Shown: positions 18,266 through 27,177 of the stretch, piece by piece | How positions within the stretch are numbered: the first letter of the stretch is position 1 | Layout: each line of letters opens with the position of its first letter | Assembly (NCBI GenBank): GCA_937960895.1 | Contig: CALCJD010000014.1 | Location: forward strand, 1-36,283 | Reading direction: 5' to 3' | Origin: an uncultured Spartobacteria bacterium | GTDB taxonomy: Bacteria > Verrucomicrobiota > Verrucomicrobiia > Chthoniobacterales > Terrimicrobiaceae | DNA length: 36,283 bases | Position numbers and translations under genes: made by a program | The notes under the pieces: generated by a model | Told to the model about the DNA's origin: nothing | The model's input: the letters and a program-made list of their open reading frames with translations, nothing else | Databases searched by the model: none

Positions 18266-18337
18266 GGGTTGGTAGCTCAATGGTAGAGCAGTACCCTTTT
18301 AAGGTATTGGTTCTGGGTTCGAGTCCCAGCCAACCCA
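18266..18337 (+). tRNA. tRNA-Lys (anticodon UUU)
   Basis: A full cloverleaf of 72 bases: acceptor stem GGGTTGG/CCAACCC, D-arm GCTC/GAGC, anticodon stem GTACC/GGTAT around the loop CTTTTAA (anticodon TTT), and T-arm CTGGG-TTCGAGT-CCCAG. The discriminator base is A18337. The CCA tail is not encoded (CAT follows), so it must be added after transcription. It stands alone between two minus-strand genes. Confidence 0.97.
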
Positions 18338-18461
18338 CATCTCAACCTGGCCCGTCGTTCCCCGACCTCCCGGCCCCACTTTTTGATCAAGAGCCTGAAC
18401 CCGCGGCGGTCCCCAAGGCGCCAACCGATCCGGCAAAGCATCCAAATCCGTCCCGTTCTCC

Positions 18462-21359
18462 CTAGCGATACTCCACCGACTCCACAAAGGCCTTCCGGCT
18501 GAAGGTGTCGAAGTAGACCCGTGCAAGGAGGCGCACTTCCGAAGTGACAACCTCCTTGCCCTTCTTTCGGGCTTCGGGGTGGAGCGTCCGGGCGAGGATG
18601 TCGAAGGTGTAGATCTGCTGGCGGATGGTTCCGAACTGCGCCAAGCGTCCCATCATGGCATCCACGACCGGCTTGGGATATTTGGCGTAGAGAGGCCCGA
18701 GGATCCCGGCCGTATCGAGCCGGGCCAGGTCGGCGAGGGAGCGCAACGGGCGGACACCGGTGGCGGGATCGACGATGGCCTCGGCGACCATCCGGGCATC
18801 CTCCTCGGCGATCTCCACCTTGAGATCCGGGGCATATTCGGAGTCATCGACATTCAGACCGGGCCAGGTCTGCAAACCCAGGCTGTTCACCAGGCGGTAG
18901 GGCGCACTCAGCAAGGTGGTGAGGGTTTCGACATCCGCGGAGTTGAGATTGATCCGTCCCCGGATGGGACGCAACGGTCCGGCGGGGTTCCCCGACGCAT
19001 CCACCTTTTCAAACAGCCAGCGTTTGTCCTGGCGGCGGAGCTCGATGTTGGCGCTGACAAAACCGCCGGAGCCGGAACCCGGAGGCGTCTTGTAATTCAA
19101 CGACTGGCTGTCGGTGATCGTGCCCAGTGTGGTCAGATAATCAAAGAGGGCCATCGGAGTGTTCGCCGTGTCCGCCGGGGCCGTGATGGTGCCGTGTTCC
19201 GGCGCGGTGGTGGCGGCAAAGGCCAGTGTTCGCCAGGGCCGGAAGGCAAACACATTGCCAAGCTCGCTGACATTGCGAAACGGCCGCCCCGGCAGGGCAA
19301 ATGTCGCCAGGGCGCGCCTGAGGCCTTCGGCATTCTTCGGCCACGATGCCGGCCAGTTTTGCCCGAAGTTGACGTTGTAGCCATCTCCGAAGGGAGACAC
19401 CGTCTTGGGACCCTCGGTGATTCCGGCGAGCGAATGTTGGTTGAAATACCCCTGCCACGAATAACTCCAGCCGGGATCATCCGCCGGCCAGTCGGCAATC
19501 GGACCGGTGCGATTGTCGGAATACCGGGTGAACGGACCCATGCGGGGATCATCGATCTGATAGGAATACCAGACGCTCCCGCCGATTTCCGGCATCCTGT
19601 CCGGCGGGATCCAGGCGGTGAGCTGATAGGGAAACTGCTGCGTGGCGGCCGCGTTGGAGTTGCTGTAGAGCGGCCCCTTGCTCACCTGATATTCCCGGCC
19701 GTTCGTTCCGGAGTAGGTGGCGTCCGTGAGGAACGGGGAAAAGCGCACGCGGAATCCATCGCCCGCTCCCTGGGCCCCCTTGTTGGTGGGGGAGAGCTCG
19801 ATGGTCCTCGTTCCGAGTTCCACGGTTTTGAATGCCCCCGCCGCGGGGCCGGGCACGTCGGCCTTTCGGTAATCTTGGCCGTCGATGCCGGTGTTGGACC
19901 ACAGACTGCCGCCGGCGTTCGGCCATCGATTGCCGGTGGTCTCCCCCACATTGAAGAGAAAATTCCGCATGTCCACGGCATAGGGATTCCACATCTCGAT
20001 GTATTCCGTCGCCGTGAAGGTGCTCGTGCCCGTGCGGGTCAGTTTCAACGCCACTTCGGTCACATAGGGAGAAATCCGGATGCCGATGCGGGAGTTGGGA
20101 TCCTCGTAGTCATTGGGAATCGTGCGGTTCCAGGCCACCAGGTTTTGATCCGAACGGGCGTCGGAGGCCTGCACAATGTTCAGCGCAATGCCCCAGATGT
20201 CGTGGTCGGTCCAGGCCTCCATGCCCAGGGGGGCGGTGGCCTCAGGCACCGGCTCCTTCTGATAAGGCGGGAGCGACAGCCGCAACGCCGCCACGAGGCG
20301 CATGATCTGCATCCAACTTTCGGTGGCGGGAAATCCCCGGGAGGTCAGGGTGTCCCTCAGCGTTTTTTCATTCAGCGTCGCCTGAACCAGCGCGGGACCC
20401 GCCGTGCCGGCCTCCGCGCCCGACATGAGCGTGTAAAGGTCGGGATTGTTGACGTAGGACCGCAGAAATTTCTGCGCCGTGGTGAAATCCCGGACGCCGT
20501 CCCATTCGGGTCGGACGTCGAAGTCCCGTGAAAACGTGGTCAGCCGGAGGGCCGCCTGGTCGTCGATGAAGTTTCCGCGCAGCAGTTCCTCGATGGAAAA
20601 AATCCGCCGGTCATCCCCGCTGCTGTCGAGCGCGGCATCGCTGCTGATGCGCCGCAGACTGAAGTTGTTCCGCTGCCGCACGCCGTCCGCACCATCAAGC
20701 AGACTCACCAACCCCGGCCCGTTGACGGCCAGGGATTCGATCCGGAGATCATGGGGGGCGATGCCGTTGAGATTGGGATCCACCCCGGCCAAGTTGACAT
20801 CAAACTTGCCATCCTCGCGCCAGATGGCGAAGGCCACCTGACCGACCACCGTGCCGTCGGGCAGGGTGTAATCAATCCAGTCCGGTTCGGTGGGCCGGTT
20901 GGCGGCATCGCACGGAAGAAAAACCTCCCCGTTCAGGCGAAGATAGCTCCAGGCCGAAGGGGTGAGGGCCGGGGTCCGGGCGGCGGCACGTGACAGCCGG
21001 ACCAGATGATTGGCGGTGGAAACATCGGCCTGCGGTTCGATGCCGTAAATGCCGGGCTCGGGCGGATCCGCGAGGTAGGTGGCCTTGGTGTCGTCATCGG
21101 GAAGCTGGGAGCCGTCGGAGGTTTTCAGGGTGTAGGGTTTCAGGGCGGTGCCGCCGGAGAGAATGGGCGCGGTGTTCTCGGCAATGAGCCGGTTGAGCAT
21201 GCTGTGGGCGAGGGCCTGGGCCTGCTTGTGCTCGGCATAGTTGTGGGAGGCCTGCCGCTCGGTCCTCATGGTGGTGACAAACGCGGTGATCAGGATGACC
21301 ACCATGACCAGCACAGCCAGAGTGGCGACGAGGGCAAACCCTTGGCGGGAAGTTTTCAT
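18462..21359 (-). CDS. Verru_Chthon cassette protein A, GspK-like
   Basis: A 965-residue protein with an N-terminal prepilin-like helix: RQGFALVATLAVLVMVV, with Gly7 before Phe8. The Glu normally five residues after cleavage is Ala12, as in GspK minor pseudopilins, which also lack it. It matches Verru_Chthon cassette protein A as I know the family. Near the C-terminus, RINLNSADVETLTTLL (802-817) and SLADLARLD resemble the helix-hairpin-helix block of GspK. The middle is a large extracytoplasmic region rich in aromatic and Asn/Asp residues. Its ATG overlaps the stop of cassette C (ATGA). It is the last gene of the GH16-D-B-C-A unit. Function is unknown; a pilus-tip or secretion role is inference from the GspK likeness. 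Confidence 0.88.
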   Translation of the reverse strand: MKTSRQGFALVATLAVLVMVVILITAFVTTMRTERQASHNYAEHKQAQALAHSMLNRLIAENTAPILSGGTALKPYTLKTSDGSQLPDDDTKATYLADPPEPGIYGIEPQADVSTANHLVRLSRAAARTPALTPSAWSYLRLNGEVFLPCDAANRPTEPDWIDYTLPDGTVVGQVAFAIWREDGKFDVNLAGVDPNLNGIAPHDLRIESLAVNGPGLVSLLDGADGVRQRNNFSLRRISSDAALDSSGDDRRIFSIEELLRGNFIDDQAALRLTTFSRDFDVRPEWDGVRDFTTAQKFLRSYVNNPDLYTLMSGAEAGTAGPALVQATLNEKTLRDTLTSRGFPATESWMQIMRLVAALRLSLPPYQKEPVPEATAPLGMEAWTDHDIWGIALNIVQASDARSDQNLVAWNRTIPNDYEDPNSRIGIRISPYVTEVALKLTRTGTSTFTATEYIEMWNPYAVDMRNFLFNVGETTGNRWPNAGGSLWSNTGIDGQDYRKADVPGPAAGAFKTVELGTRTIELSPTNKGAQGAGDGFRVRFSPFLTDATYSGTNGREYQVSKGPLYSNSNAAATQQFPYQLTAWIPPDRMPEIGGSVWYSYQIDDPRMGPFTRYSDNRTGPIADWPADDPGWSYSWQGYFNQHSLAGITEGPKTVSPFGDGYNVNFGQNWPASWPKNAEGLRRALATFALPGRPFRNVSELGNVFAFRPWRTLAFAATTAPEHGTITAPADTANTPMALFDYLTTLGTITDSQSLNYKTPPGSGSGGFVSANIELRRQDKRWLFEKVDASGNPAGPLRPIRGRINLNSADVETLTTLLSAPYRLVNSLGLQTWPGLNVDDSEYAPDLKVEIAEEDARMVAEAIVDPATGVRPLRSLADLARLDTAGILGPLYAKYPKPVVDAMMGRLAQFGTIRQQIYTFDILARTLHPEARKKGKEVVTSEVRLLARVYFDTFSRKAFVESVEYR

Positions 21360-22237
21360 GGTGTTCGGGAGGAGAGGTAGAACGTCGCGGCAAAGTGGCG
21401 GAGGTTCCGCTTGAGCAAACGCTCGAAGGGATCGGTCTCGGACAATTGCGTGTATTCAAAAAGCGTGTCGGGGTTGCGGGTCCGCAGGGCGCCCCATCCG
21501 GCGAAGGGCTGGGCCTGGTTCAGGACACGCGACGGCGCGACGGCCACGCGGATTTCCAGCGCCTTGGGCGCACGGTCCGAGGTGAGATAAACATCGTAGT
21601 AGGTGGAATTGTCCCGGTCGTCGGACACCACCCGGGTGCCGTCCCAGTATTTGGGCGCCACCTCCCAGGCCAGCACGTATTCGGCGGCGATTTCCACCAC
21701 CGTCTCGCCATCGCTGCCGCCGCGCACGCCCGTGGCCACCTCCTGACCGGACTGCAGGGTTCCCCAGTTTTTCACCCAATGATCGACCCCCGTGGCGGAA
21801 TTGACCTCGTACACATCGCTGAGATTGGTCGAAGTGGACCGGATCAAAACCGGCACCGGGTGCCCGGCGTCGTAATCGGACTGCACGCGCGGCACGAGCC
21901 CCGTGCTCGCCCACGCCAGTTGATAGGCGGTCTTTTCCACCGATCCCGCATCATCCGGATTCCGGCGGCGGAGAAATTTCAGCACCATGTTTCCCGGCTG
22001 ACCGGGAACCGTTTCCACCCGCAGGCCGATGTCGAGATCGATCACGGCGCCCTCGAGTTCGCGTCCCAGCAGGCTCACCGATCCGCGCGCCGTCGAATAG
22101 GTTTCCGCCTGAGCCGCGCCCCGCAGCCAGGCACTGCCGGCCGACTCGCCGATGTTGGCGAGAAGCAGTACGAGCATCGTGGTGATGGCGACGGCCACGA
22201 GCAGTTCGATGAGACTGAAACCGGAGCGTCCTCTCAT
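21356..22237 (-). CDS. Verru_Chthon cassette protein C, GspJ-like pseudopilin
   Basis: A 293-residue protein with a perfect class III signal: MRGRSGFSLIELLVAVAI, Gly6 before Phe7 and Glu11 at position +5, followed by a hydrophobic helix. The rest is a soluble beta-rich domain without motifs I can place elsewhere. By length, signal and position it is cassette protein C and resembles the minor pseudopilin GspJ. Both ends overlap neighbours by 4 bases (ATGA at 22234-22237 with cassette B and at 21356-21359 with cassette A), so translation is coupled along the unit. Confidence 0.85.
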   Translation of the reverse strand: MRGRSGFSLIELLVAVAITTMLVLLLANIGESAGSAWLRGAAQAETYSTARGSVSLLGRELEGAVIDLDIGLRVETVPGQPGNMVLKFLRRRNPDDAGSVEKTAYQLAWASTGLVPRVQSDYDAGHPVPVLIRSTSTNLSDVYEVNSATGVDHWVKNWGTLQSGQEVATGVRGGSDGETVVEIAAEYVLAWEVAPKYWDGTRVVSDDRDNSTYYDVYLTSDRAPKALEIRVAVAPSRVLNQAQPFAGWGALRTRNPDTLFEYTQLSETDPFERLLKRNLRHFAATFYLSSRTP

Positions 22238-22758
22238 TGTTCAAGCCGGCAGATCTCCGCAAAATAGACCGACCGGTCGGCGGCCGTCCGGGGGGGATGG
22301 GGCGAAATTTCCACGGTCACGAGGGCCAGGGTGGCCCGGTCCGGCACCGACTGCGCCTCCCCTGCGGCATTCAGATAGGAAAGGGAAACCGGCGTCTTCG
22401 AGGAAACCACCACCTTCCGCGTGGCGGTTCCTTCCGCCACGACCTGACTCTGATCGTCGAGGAAAAAGGTCGTCTCTCCATCCCGGTCAAGCGCGGGAAG
22501 CGGATACCTCTTGGGATCGGACGGAGAGGCTTCCTGGTCCTGGCCAAACGGCTTGGTGCGCAACTGCCCCATCACCTGCTCGAAGATCTGACCGCCCTCC
22601 GTGTCCCACTTGCTTTGCAAACCGGCATTGGTCCCCACCGCGGTGATGCCGAGCAGGGCGACCAAGGCGAAGGAAATGATCCCAAGCGCCAGGACCACTT
22701 CCACAAGGGAAAACCCCCGTGGGCCTCCGATTTTTACGCTGGTGATTTTCCCGGCCAC
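22234..22758 (-). CDS. Verru_Chthon cassette protein B, GspI/PilV-like pseudopilin
   Basis: A 174-residue protein beginning with a GTG codon at 22758. The prepilin signal is RGFSLVEVVLALGIISFALV: Gly15, Phe16 and Glu20 at +5. It fits cassette protein B and is closest in style to GspI or PilV. The soluble part is short. It follows cassette D after 18 bases and overlaps cassette C by 4. Confidence 0.83.
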   Translation of the reverse strand: MAGKITSVKIGGPRGFSLVEVVLALGIISFALVALLGITAVGTNAGLQSKWDTEGGQIFEQVMGQLRTKPFGQDQEASPSDPKRYPLPALDRDGETTFFLDDQSQVVAEGTATRKVVVSSKTPVSLSYLNAAGEAQSVPDRATLALVTVEISPHPPRTAADRSVYFAEICRLEQ

Positions 22759-22776
22759 ACGTCCACGACAGCAGGT

Positions 22777-23406
22777 TTAGTTGCGTTCGACCTTCACCCG
22801 TCCCGTATGCTGCGCGACCCCCAGGCGGGCGTAATCCGCCCGGGTCTCCCCACCCTGCCCCGCGCCCGCCTCGATCGAAAAAATATTCTCCCCGCTGGTG
22901 CCCTTGGTGCCGCCGGAAGGCAGGAATTCAATGAAGGCGTATTCCACCGGATTGCCCCGGAAAAGGACCTGATCCCGGAAGTTGAAGATGCCCTGTCCGG
23001 CGACTTCGTTGGTGCGGTCCTCGGAGAAATACACCCCGGCGGGAAGTTGTTTGAACGCGGACACCACCACGAACCGGCCCTCCGTGTCGTCATACTGCAA
23101 CACCGCAAAACTTTTGCGCCGCATCTCGTCGGGATTGGCGGCGTTTTCCGTCACCACCACAAAACGCGTCCGGCGGTTGCTGGTGACGGCCAGATCGCGG
23201 GCCATCGAAAGTGTGCTGCTCACCAGAGCCGACGAGGTCCGGATGCCGAGGGCCCTTCCATCCGAAAACATCATCGCCGTGGCCCCGCTCAAAATGGCCA
23301 CGATGGCCATCACCGTAAGGAGTTCGACCAGACTGAAAGCCCTCCGCTCCGGCACGCGTCCCATCCCGGCCGTCTTTTCGGTTCGCATAAGGTCGGTTGC
23401 TTTCAT
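22777..23406 (-). CDS. Verru_Chthon cassette protein D, GspH/FimT-like pseudopilin
   Basis: A 209-residue protein with the prepilin signal RRAFSLVELLTVMAIVAILS. The residue before the Phe is Ala23 instead of Gly, which prepilin peptidases can accept, and Glu28 is at +5. The helix is followed by MFSDGRALGIRTSSALVSST, a pattern seen in GspH/FimT proteins. It matches cassette protein D. It starts 13 bases after the GH16 stop, so it should share that transcript. An internal ATG at 23388 is a possible later start. Confidence 0.84.
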   Translation of the reverse strand: MKATDLMRTEKTAGMGRVPERRAFSLVELLTVMAIVAILSGATAMMFSDGRALGIRTSSALVSSTLSMARDLAVTSNRRTRFVVVTENAANPDEMRRKSFAVLQYDDTEGRFVVVSAFKQLPAGVYFSEDRTNEVAGQGIFNFRDQVLFRGNPVEYAFIEFLPSGGTKGTSGENIFSIEAGAGQGGETRADYARLGVAQHTGRVKVERN

Positions 23407-23419
23407 GGTGTTCGGTCCT

Positions 23420-24751
23420 TCAGGGGGTGGAGGCGGCCAGAGCGGAATCCAGGCGGATCCAATCCAGATCCATCGTTCCGGTGAAACGTAATTTCAAAAT
23501 ATGATCTCCGACAGGCAATTCGACTCCGCCTGTGGAATGCTCGCTCCAATCCCCGCCCCAGGTGGCGGATACCCGGGTGAGCGGTTCGGGCCGGTCGTCG
23601 AGCAGCACTTCGATGGCGGCGGGCCCGGCGGACCGTCCGCGCGCGGTCAGCCGATAGGTGCCCGGATTCGCCACCCGAACGGTGTAGTTGAGCCACTCCC
23701 CGTCGGCGGTCTTCGTCACATATTCCGGCTCCGCATCCACCCCTCCCTTGTTTCGGAAGGAGCCGTGGGACTTCTTGTCCGCGTCGTGGAAGGCAATGCC
23801 CTCTTTGCCGTAATTCCAATGCTCGGCCTGGATGGTTCCCGGCACCTCCGCCGGCACGCCGGCGGCGTAGGGAAAATTGTCGAAGTCCGGCACCGGGAAG
23901 GCGGGATCCAACTTTCCGCGATAAACCCTCACCCAGTCCACATCCATGCTGTCCGGAAGACCCGCATCATCAACCGGCCCGTAGGTTTCCGGCCACTGGC
24001 CTCCGACCGCCAGGCAAAGAATGACATGCATGGGAACACTGGCCACCCGCTCGTCCTTCCATCCGTCCACCAGCCGTCCGTCCACGAAAAACATGGCCAG
24101 CCCCTCCTCCCAATAAAGGCTGTAGGTGTGAAATTCCTCGCTGATCCCCGGAACCTCGTGGCGCGGACTGTGACTACCCCCGCCCCCGGACCGTGCTTTC
24201 TTTCGCGGACCGTAACCATCATAGATCATCGCGGTGTGATAAAAATTCCCCCAGACCGGCAGATATTCCGCGATGTCGAATTCCATGCCGCCGTCGAAGG
24301 TTGACATCCTCTTGTCGTGGGGCAGGTCCGGACCGCGATCCGGCATCAGCCAGAACCCGCCCCAGAGACCGTGCGTTTTCGGCATCTTGATGCGCGCCTC
24401 AAAGAGTCCGTACTTCTGGGAAAAGCGGTCCCAGGTCTCGATGGCGCCGGAAGCATAAGGTTGCTCAAACTTCATGGGCGGCGCGGTTACGGTCCGCTTC
24501 TCCGCCCTGAACTTGAGAACGCCGTTTCCCTCGAAGACGAGGTTCTCCGGAACGTAATGCTGCCTTTCCTTGTTGATGACCGCATTGAAATGGTATCCCG
24601 AACGCCACTTCGAAGTGTCCAGCGAGGGACCGTCGAACTCGTCGGAAAAAGTCAGCGTCCAGTCGCCGGGCAGCGTTTGTGCGGACGCCGACGAAAGCGT
24701 CAGCGCCATCACAAAGAGTGCGCAAAGAAAAGGGGTCGCGGTCGGGGGCAT
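23420..24751 (-). CDS. Secreted GH16 glycoside hydrolase with C-terminal CBM6
   Basis: A 443-residue exported endo-beta-glycanase. I place the start at the ATG at 24751, which gives a signal peptide (PFLCALFVMALTLSSASA, cut near residue 24). Longer frames add non-signal sequence. GH16 spans about 27-280: DEFDGPSLDTSKW, YGLFEARIKMP, GLWGGFWLMPD, the catalytic ExDxxE as EFDIAE (Glu157 nucleophile, Asp159, Glu162 acid/base) and the terminal MDVDWVRVYRG. A CBM6 follows (about 301-436: IQAEHWNYG, GEWLNYTVRVANPGTYRLT, MDLDWIRLD). The GH16 family covers laminarin, agar, carrageenan and xyloglucan; substrate cannot be read from these motifs alone. It is the first gene of the unit with cassette D, B, C and A. 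A small hairpin (24770-24786) lies in its leader. Confidence 0.93.
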   Translation of the reverse strand: MPPTATPFLCALFVMALTLSSASAQTLPGDWTLTFSDEFDGPSLDTSKWRSGYHFNAVINKERQHYVPENLVFEGNGVLKFRAEKRTVTAPPMKFEQPYASGAIETWDRFSQKYGLFEARIKMPKTHGLWGGFWLMPDRGPDLPHDKRMSTFDGGMEFDIAEYLPVWGNFYHTAMIYDGYGPRKKARSGGGGSHSPRHEVPGISEEFHTYSLYWEEGLAMFFVDGRLVDGWKDERVASVPMHVILCLAVGGQWPETYGPVDDAGLPDSMDVDWVRVYRGKLDPAFPVPDFDNFPYAAGVPAEVPGTIQAEHWNYGKEGIAFHDADKKSHGSFRNKGGVDAEPEYVTKTADGEWLNYTVRVANPGTYRLTARGRSAGPAAIEVLLDDRPEPLTRVSATWGGDWSEHSTGGVELPVGDHILKLRFTGTMDLDWIRLDSALAASTP

Positions 24752-24929
24752 GGGTTGGATGAACAAAGACGGAAAGCAGCCTTCCGATGGTGTTACGCTA
24801 CCGGCGGGGGGAGGCATTGACAATGTGCAGATCGGCCAATTTCTTATCTTCAGGGACCTTTGTTTCTTCCGGCTTCCGTAGGGACCCCCTGAAACCGGGT
24901 GTTTTTGCGGGCCCAGCGGCGTCATTCAG

Positions 24930-24961
24930 AAAAACCGCAGGCGACCACGGCGGGCCTGCGG
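24930..24961 (-). terminator. Rho-independent terminator after the GH36-like gene
   Basis: On the minus strand CCGCAGGC, an 11-base loop, GCCTGCGG and then TTTTT: a perfect 8-base-pair stem with a T-run. It ends the GH36 transcript before the GH16 gene, so GH16 must have its own promoter in 24752-24929. Confidence 0.8.
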
Positions 24962-25006
24962 GCGAAAAGGGAGGTCACCGTTCGGCGAGGACGCGCACCC
25001 GGTCCG

Positions 25007-27013
25007 TCATGCCCAGGCGATTCGCACCCGGGAGATTCTGCGTGCCGGCGCCATCACCATGAGCAAACCCTCGGGGGAGTTGAACGAAAACACCGCCCGT
25101 TCGCCGTTGACCTCCACCGTATCGGGAGCGGTCTCGCAATAGACCCCGATTCGTCCGCCGTCGAGAACCTCGAACGTCAGCTGCGCATCCTTGTGGGAAA
25201 CATCGCGCAATCCGGCCGGCGCATTGAATTTGTCGAGCAGGCCGAGCAGGGCCACGCCGCGGCGGATCGGTGACACGACCGCCAGTTCGCAATCCAGTCC
25301 TTCGAGGATCACGGAAAGATCCTCGTGGCGGTTCATCACCCGGAAATCCTCCTCCCGCATCCTCCACACCGCAAAGCGCTCCCCCTCGAGGCCCTCGATG
25401 TCGGCCGGACGGAAACAATCCCCGATGCGCCCGCCGTCCCGATGAACATGAAAGAGTCCCAGCAGGCCGATGGCGTTGACCTGATTGAATATCTTCAAAA
25501 GGTACGGCTCCGTCCGGCAGTCGCACAACAGACGGTCCCGGCTGACCTGGGCGGGCTGCGGACAGCGCAAAGGACGCATGACGTCCCTGTCGAACCAGAC
25601 AAGCTTTTCCAGCAGCGCGGCATTTTGCCGACCGGGGACATCGGATACATAAATCGGTCCTCCGCTGAGCGCACGGGCCACCGCATGATACCGGGAATGC
25701 TCGCGATGGCTTTGGAACATGTCCCAATCCGGCACCGCCACCTGTCCGATGAGGAGGGAATTGTAGGCGTTGTCGTGCACATGCTGCCGCTGCCAGGTGT
25801 CATCGTGCTGCGGGCGATAATCATCGGAAGAGCGCATCGCGTTCGATTGACGGCAATGCCAGATCACGTCGTTGCCATGCGCCATGCAGTGCAGCAACTC
25901 GCCGCCAAACTCCCGCACCCCGGCGGTTTGAAACGCCTGCTGATAGGCTTTCATGACCTCGACCCGTCCGAGCACCCCGTGACTGAACACCTCGGTGGCG
26001 GACTGGCCGTCCACCTTGACAAAATCAATGCCGCCCGCCTTCAGGTAGCGGTAGAACTCGGCATAAAATCCCGCCGCTTCCTCCGGATGGACCAGGAACA
26101 GGTCGCACTCCCGGGCGTTCTCCTCCTCCCAGGGGCGGATGTTTCCACGGTTTGCAATGGTGCGAAAGCGTCCGCCCAGCGGTCCGCGCGGGTTGATCCC
26201 CCCCCAATATCCCTGAAAGGCATGCCAGATGCCGAACATGCGCACGCCGAAAGTTTTTCGGACAAACGCACTGAATGCGGCGAGCCCCTCCGGGAAGACG
26301 GCGGGTGACGGAGAAAACGTGTTCAGATAATCCCCGCACCGGTCGAGCCAGCCATCGTCCACGATCAACAGACCGGGCATCATTCCCTTCGTCCGCCACG
26401 ACTCCAGTCCCGCGGTGATTTTTTCCGCCGTCACGGCGTCATAAAACGCATTCCAGGTGCACCAGCCGAATTGATCGAGAAAGGCCGGCGACGTTTTCGC
26501 CTCGCGGGGAAGGAAGGTCTGCAAATGGCGCGCCACTTCGGCGATGGATTGTTTCAGCAGGGCGAAGGGACAGGCGCCTTCGGCGACATAAACCGCCGTC
26601 ACCTCGGACCGGGCATGACGGCGCAAGTCCCCGTGCGCAGCGACACACAATCCGTCGGCTCCCCCCTCCAGACAAAAACGCAGATCGCCGTCGATGAGGG
26701 GGAGCACGAGGCGAAAACGGCGCTCGTCATGCTCGATGAGCAAAAACTGCGTCTCGCCTCCCACCTCGGAAAGTGCGCGGCCGAAAGCCGGTCCCATCCA
26801 GTAGATGTTTCGCCGGCCCAGGGCCAGCCAGCGGCGCACGGGCGGCGAAGGGAAGGCGGGCAGCGGGACGCTTCCCTTGAGAAACGCATCGATGGGAAAG
26901 GAAACCAGGCGGCCTTCACCGCTGCGGCGGGCCTCGGGTGCCGTCCACTCCCCGACCGTCCCCTCATTCGCCGGCAGAACTCCTTGTGAAGCGGTGATGG
27001 AAGGCCCTGGCAT
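25007..27013 (-). CDS. GH36-type raffinose synthase/alkaline alpha-galactosidase-like protein
   Basis: A 668-residue protein of the raffinose synthase/Sip1 branch of GH36, which cleaves or transfers alpha-galactosyl groups. I chose the ATG at 27013; the frame runs upstream without family sequence. No signal peptide, so it is probably cytoplasmic. The (beta/alpha)8 core shows FGWCTWNAFY (182-191), LIVDDGWLD (216-224), GIWHAFQGYWGG (261-272), FVKVDGQS with Asp335 as probable nucleophile, and MRSSDDYRP with Asp397/Asp398 as probable acid/base. Most characterised members are plant enzymes; the bacterial substrate is unknown. It is divergent from an AraC regulator, so it is probably under its control, and ends in a strong terminator. 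Its link to GH16 suggests degradation of a galactose-containing glycan, which is inference. Confidence 0.88.
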   Translation of the reverse strand: MPGPSITASQGVLPANEGTVGEWTAPEARRSGEGRLVSFPIDAFLKGSVPLPAFPSPPVRRWLALGRRNIYWMGPAFGRALSEVGGETQFLLIEHDERRFRLVLPLIDGDLRFCLEGGADGLCVAAHGDLRRHARSEVTAVYVAEGACPFALLKQSIAEVARHLQTFLPREAKTSPAFLDQFGWCTWNAFYDAVTAEKITAGLESWRTKGMMPGLLIVDDGWLDRCGDYLNTFSPSPAVFPEGLAAFSAFVRKTFGVRMFGIWHAFQGYWGGINPRGPLGGRFRTIANRGNIRPWEEENARECDLFLVHPEEAAGFYAEFYRYLKAGGIDFVKVDGQSATEVFSHGVLGRVEVMKAYQQAFQTAGVREFGGELLHCMAHGNDVIWHCRQSNAMRSSDDYRPQHDDTWQRQHVHDNAYNSLLIGQVAVPDWDMFQSHREHSRYHAVARALSGGPIYVSDVPGRQNAALLEKLVWFDRDVMRPLRCPQPAQVSRDRLLCDCRTEPYLLKIFNQVNAIGLLGLFHVHRDGGRIGDCFRPADIEGLEGERFAVWRMREEDFRVMNRHEDLSVILEGLDCELAVVSPIRRGVALLGLLDKFNAPAGLRDVSHKDAQLTFEVLDGGRIGVYCETAPDTVEVNGERAVFSFNSPEGLLMVMAPARRISRVRIAWA

Positions 27014-27177
27014 TGAAACAAAATGAATGTCTTTGGCGCCGCGTCCTCCCGAAGTCGGGCGCTGCGCATCCGGCTGAATTTCGCCGGGGCCGGGCCGGTT
27101 CAGAAATATGCAAGACTGGATAAATCTTTCTTTTTCATAGACAGGCTTGGAAAGCCGATGGACGCCCTCCGCCCGTC
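27014..27177. promoter_or_regulatory. Divergent control region between the GH36-like gene and the AraC gene
   Basis: This 164-base gap carries an AT-rich core (about 27106-27145) between GC-rich flanks, the expected site of both promoters. I see no clean -35/-10 pair and no clear repeated AraC box, so boxes are not assigned. Confidence 0.4.

Noticed and set aside
24752..24929. Cyclic di-GMP riboswitch before GH16
   Set aside because: A CGGTAGCG...AACACC stretch looks slightly similar, but the conserved GCAAA core is absent.
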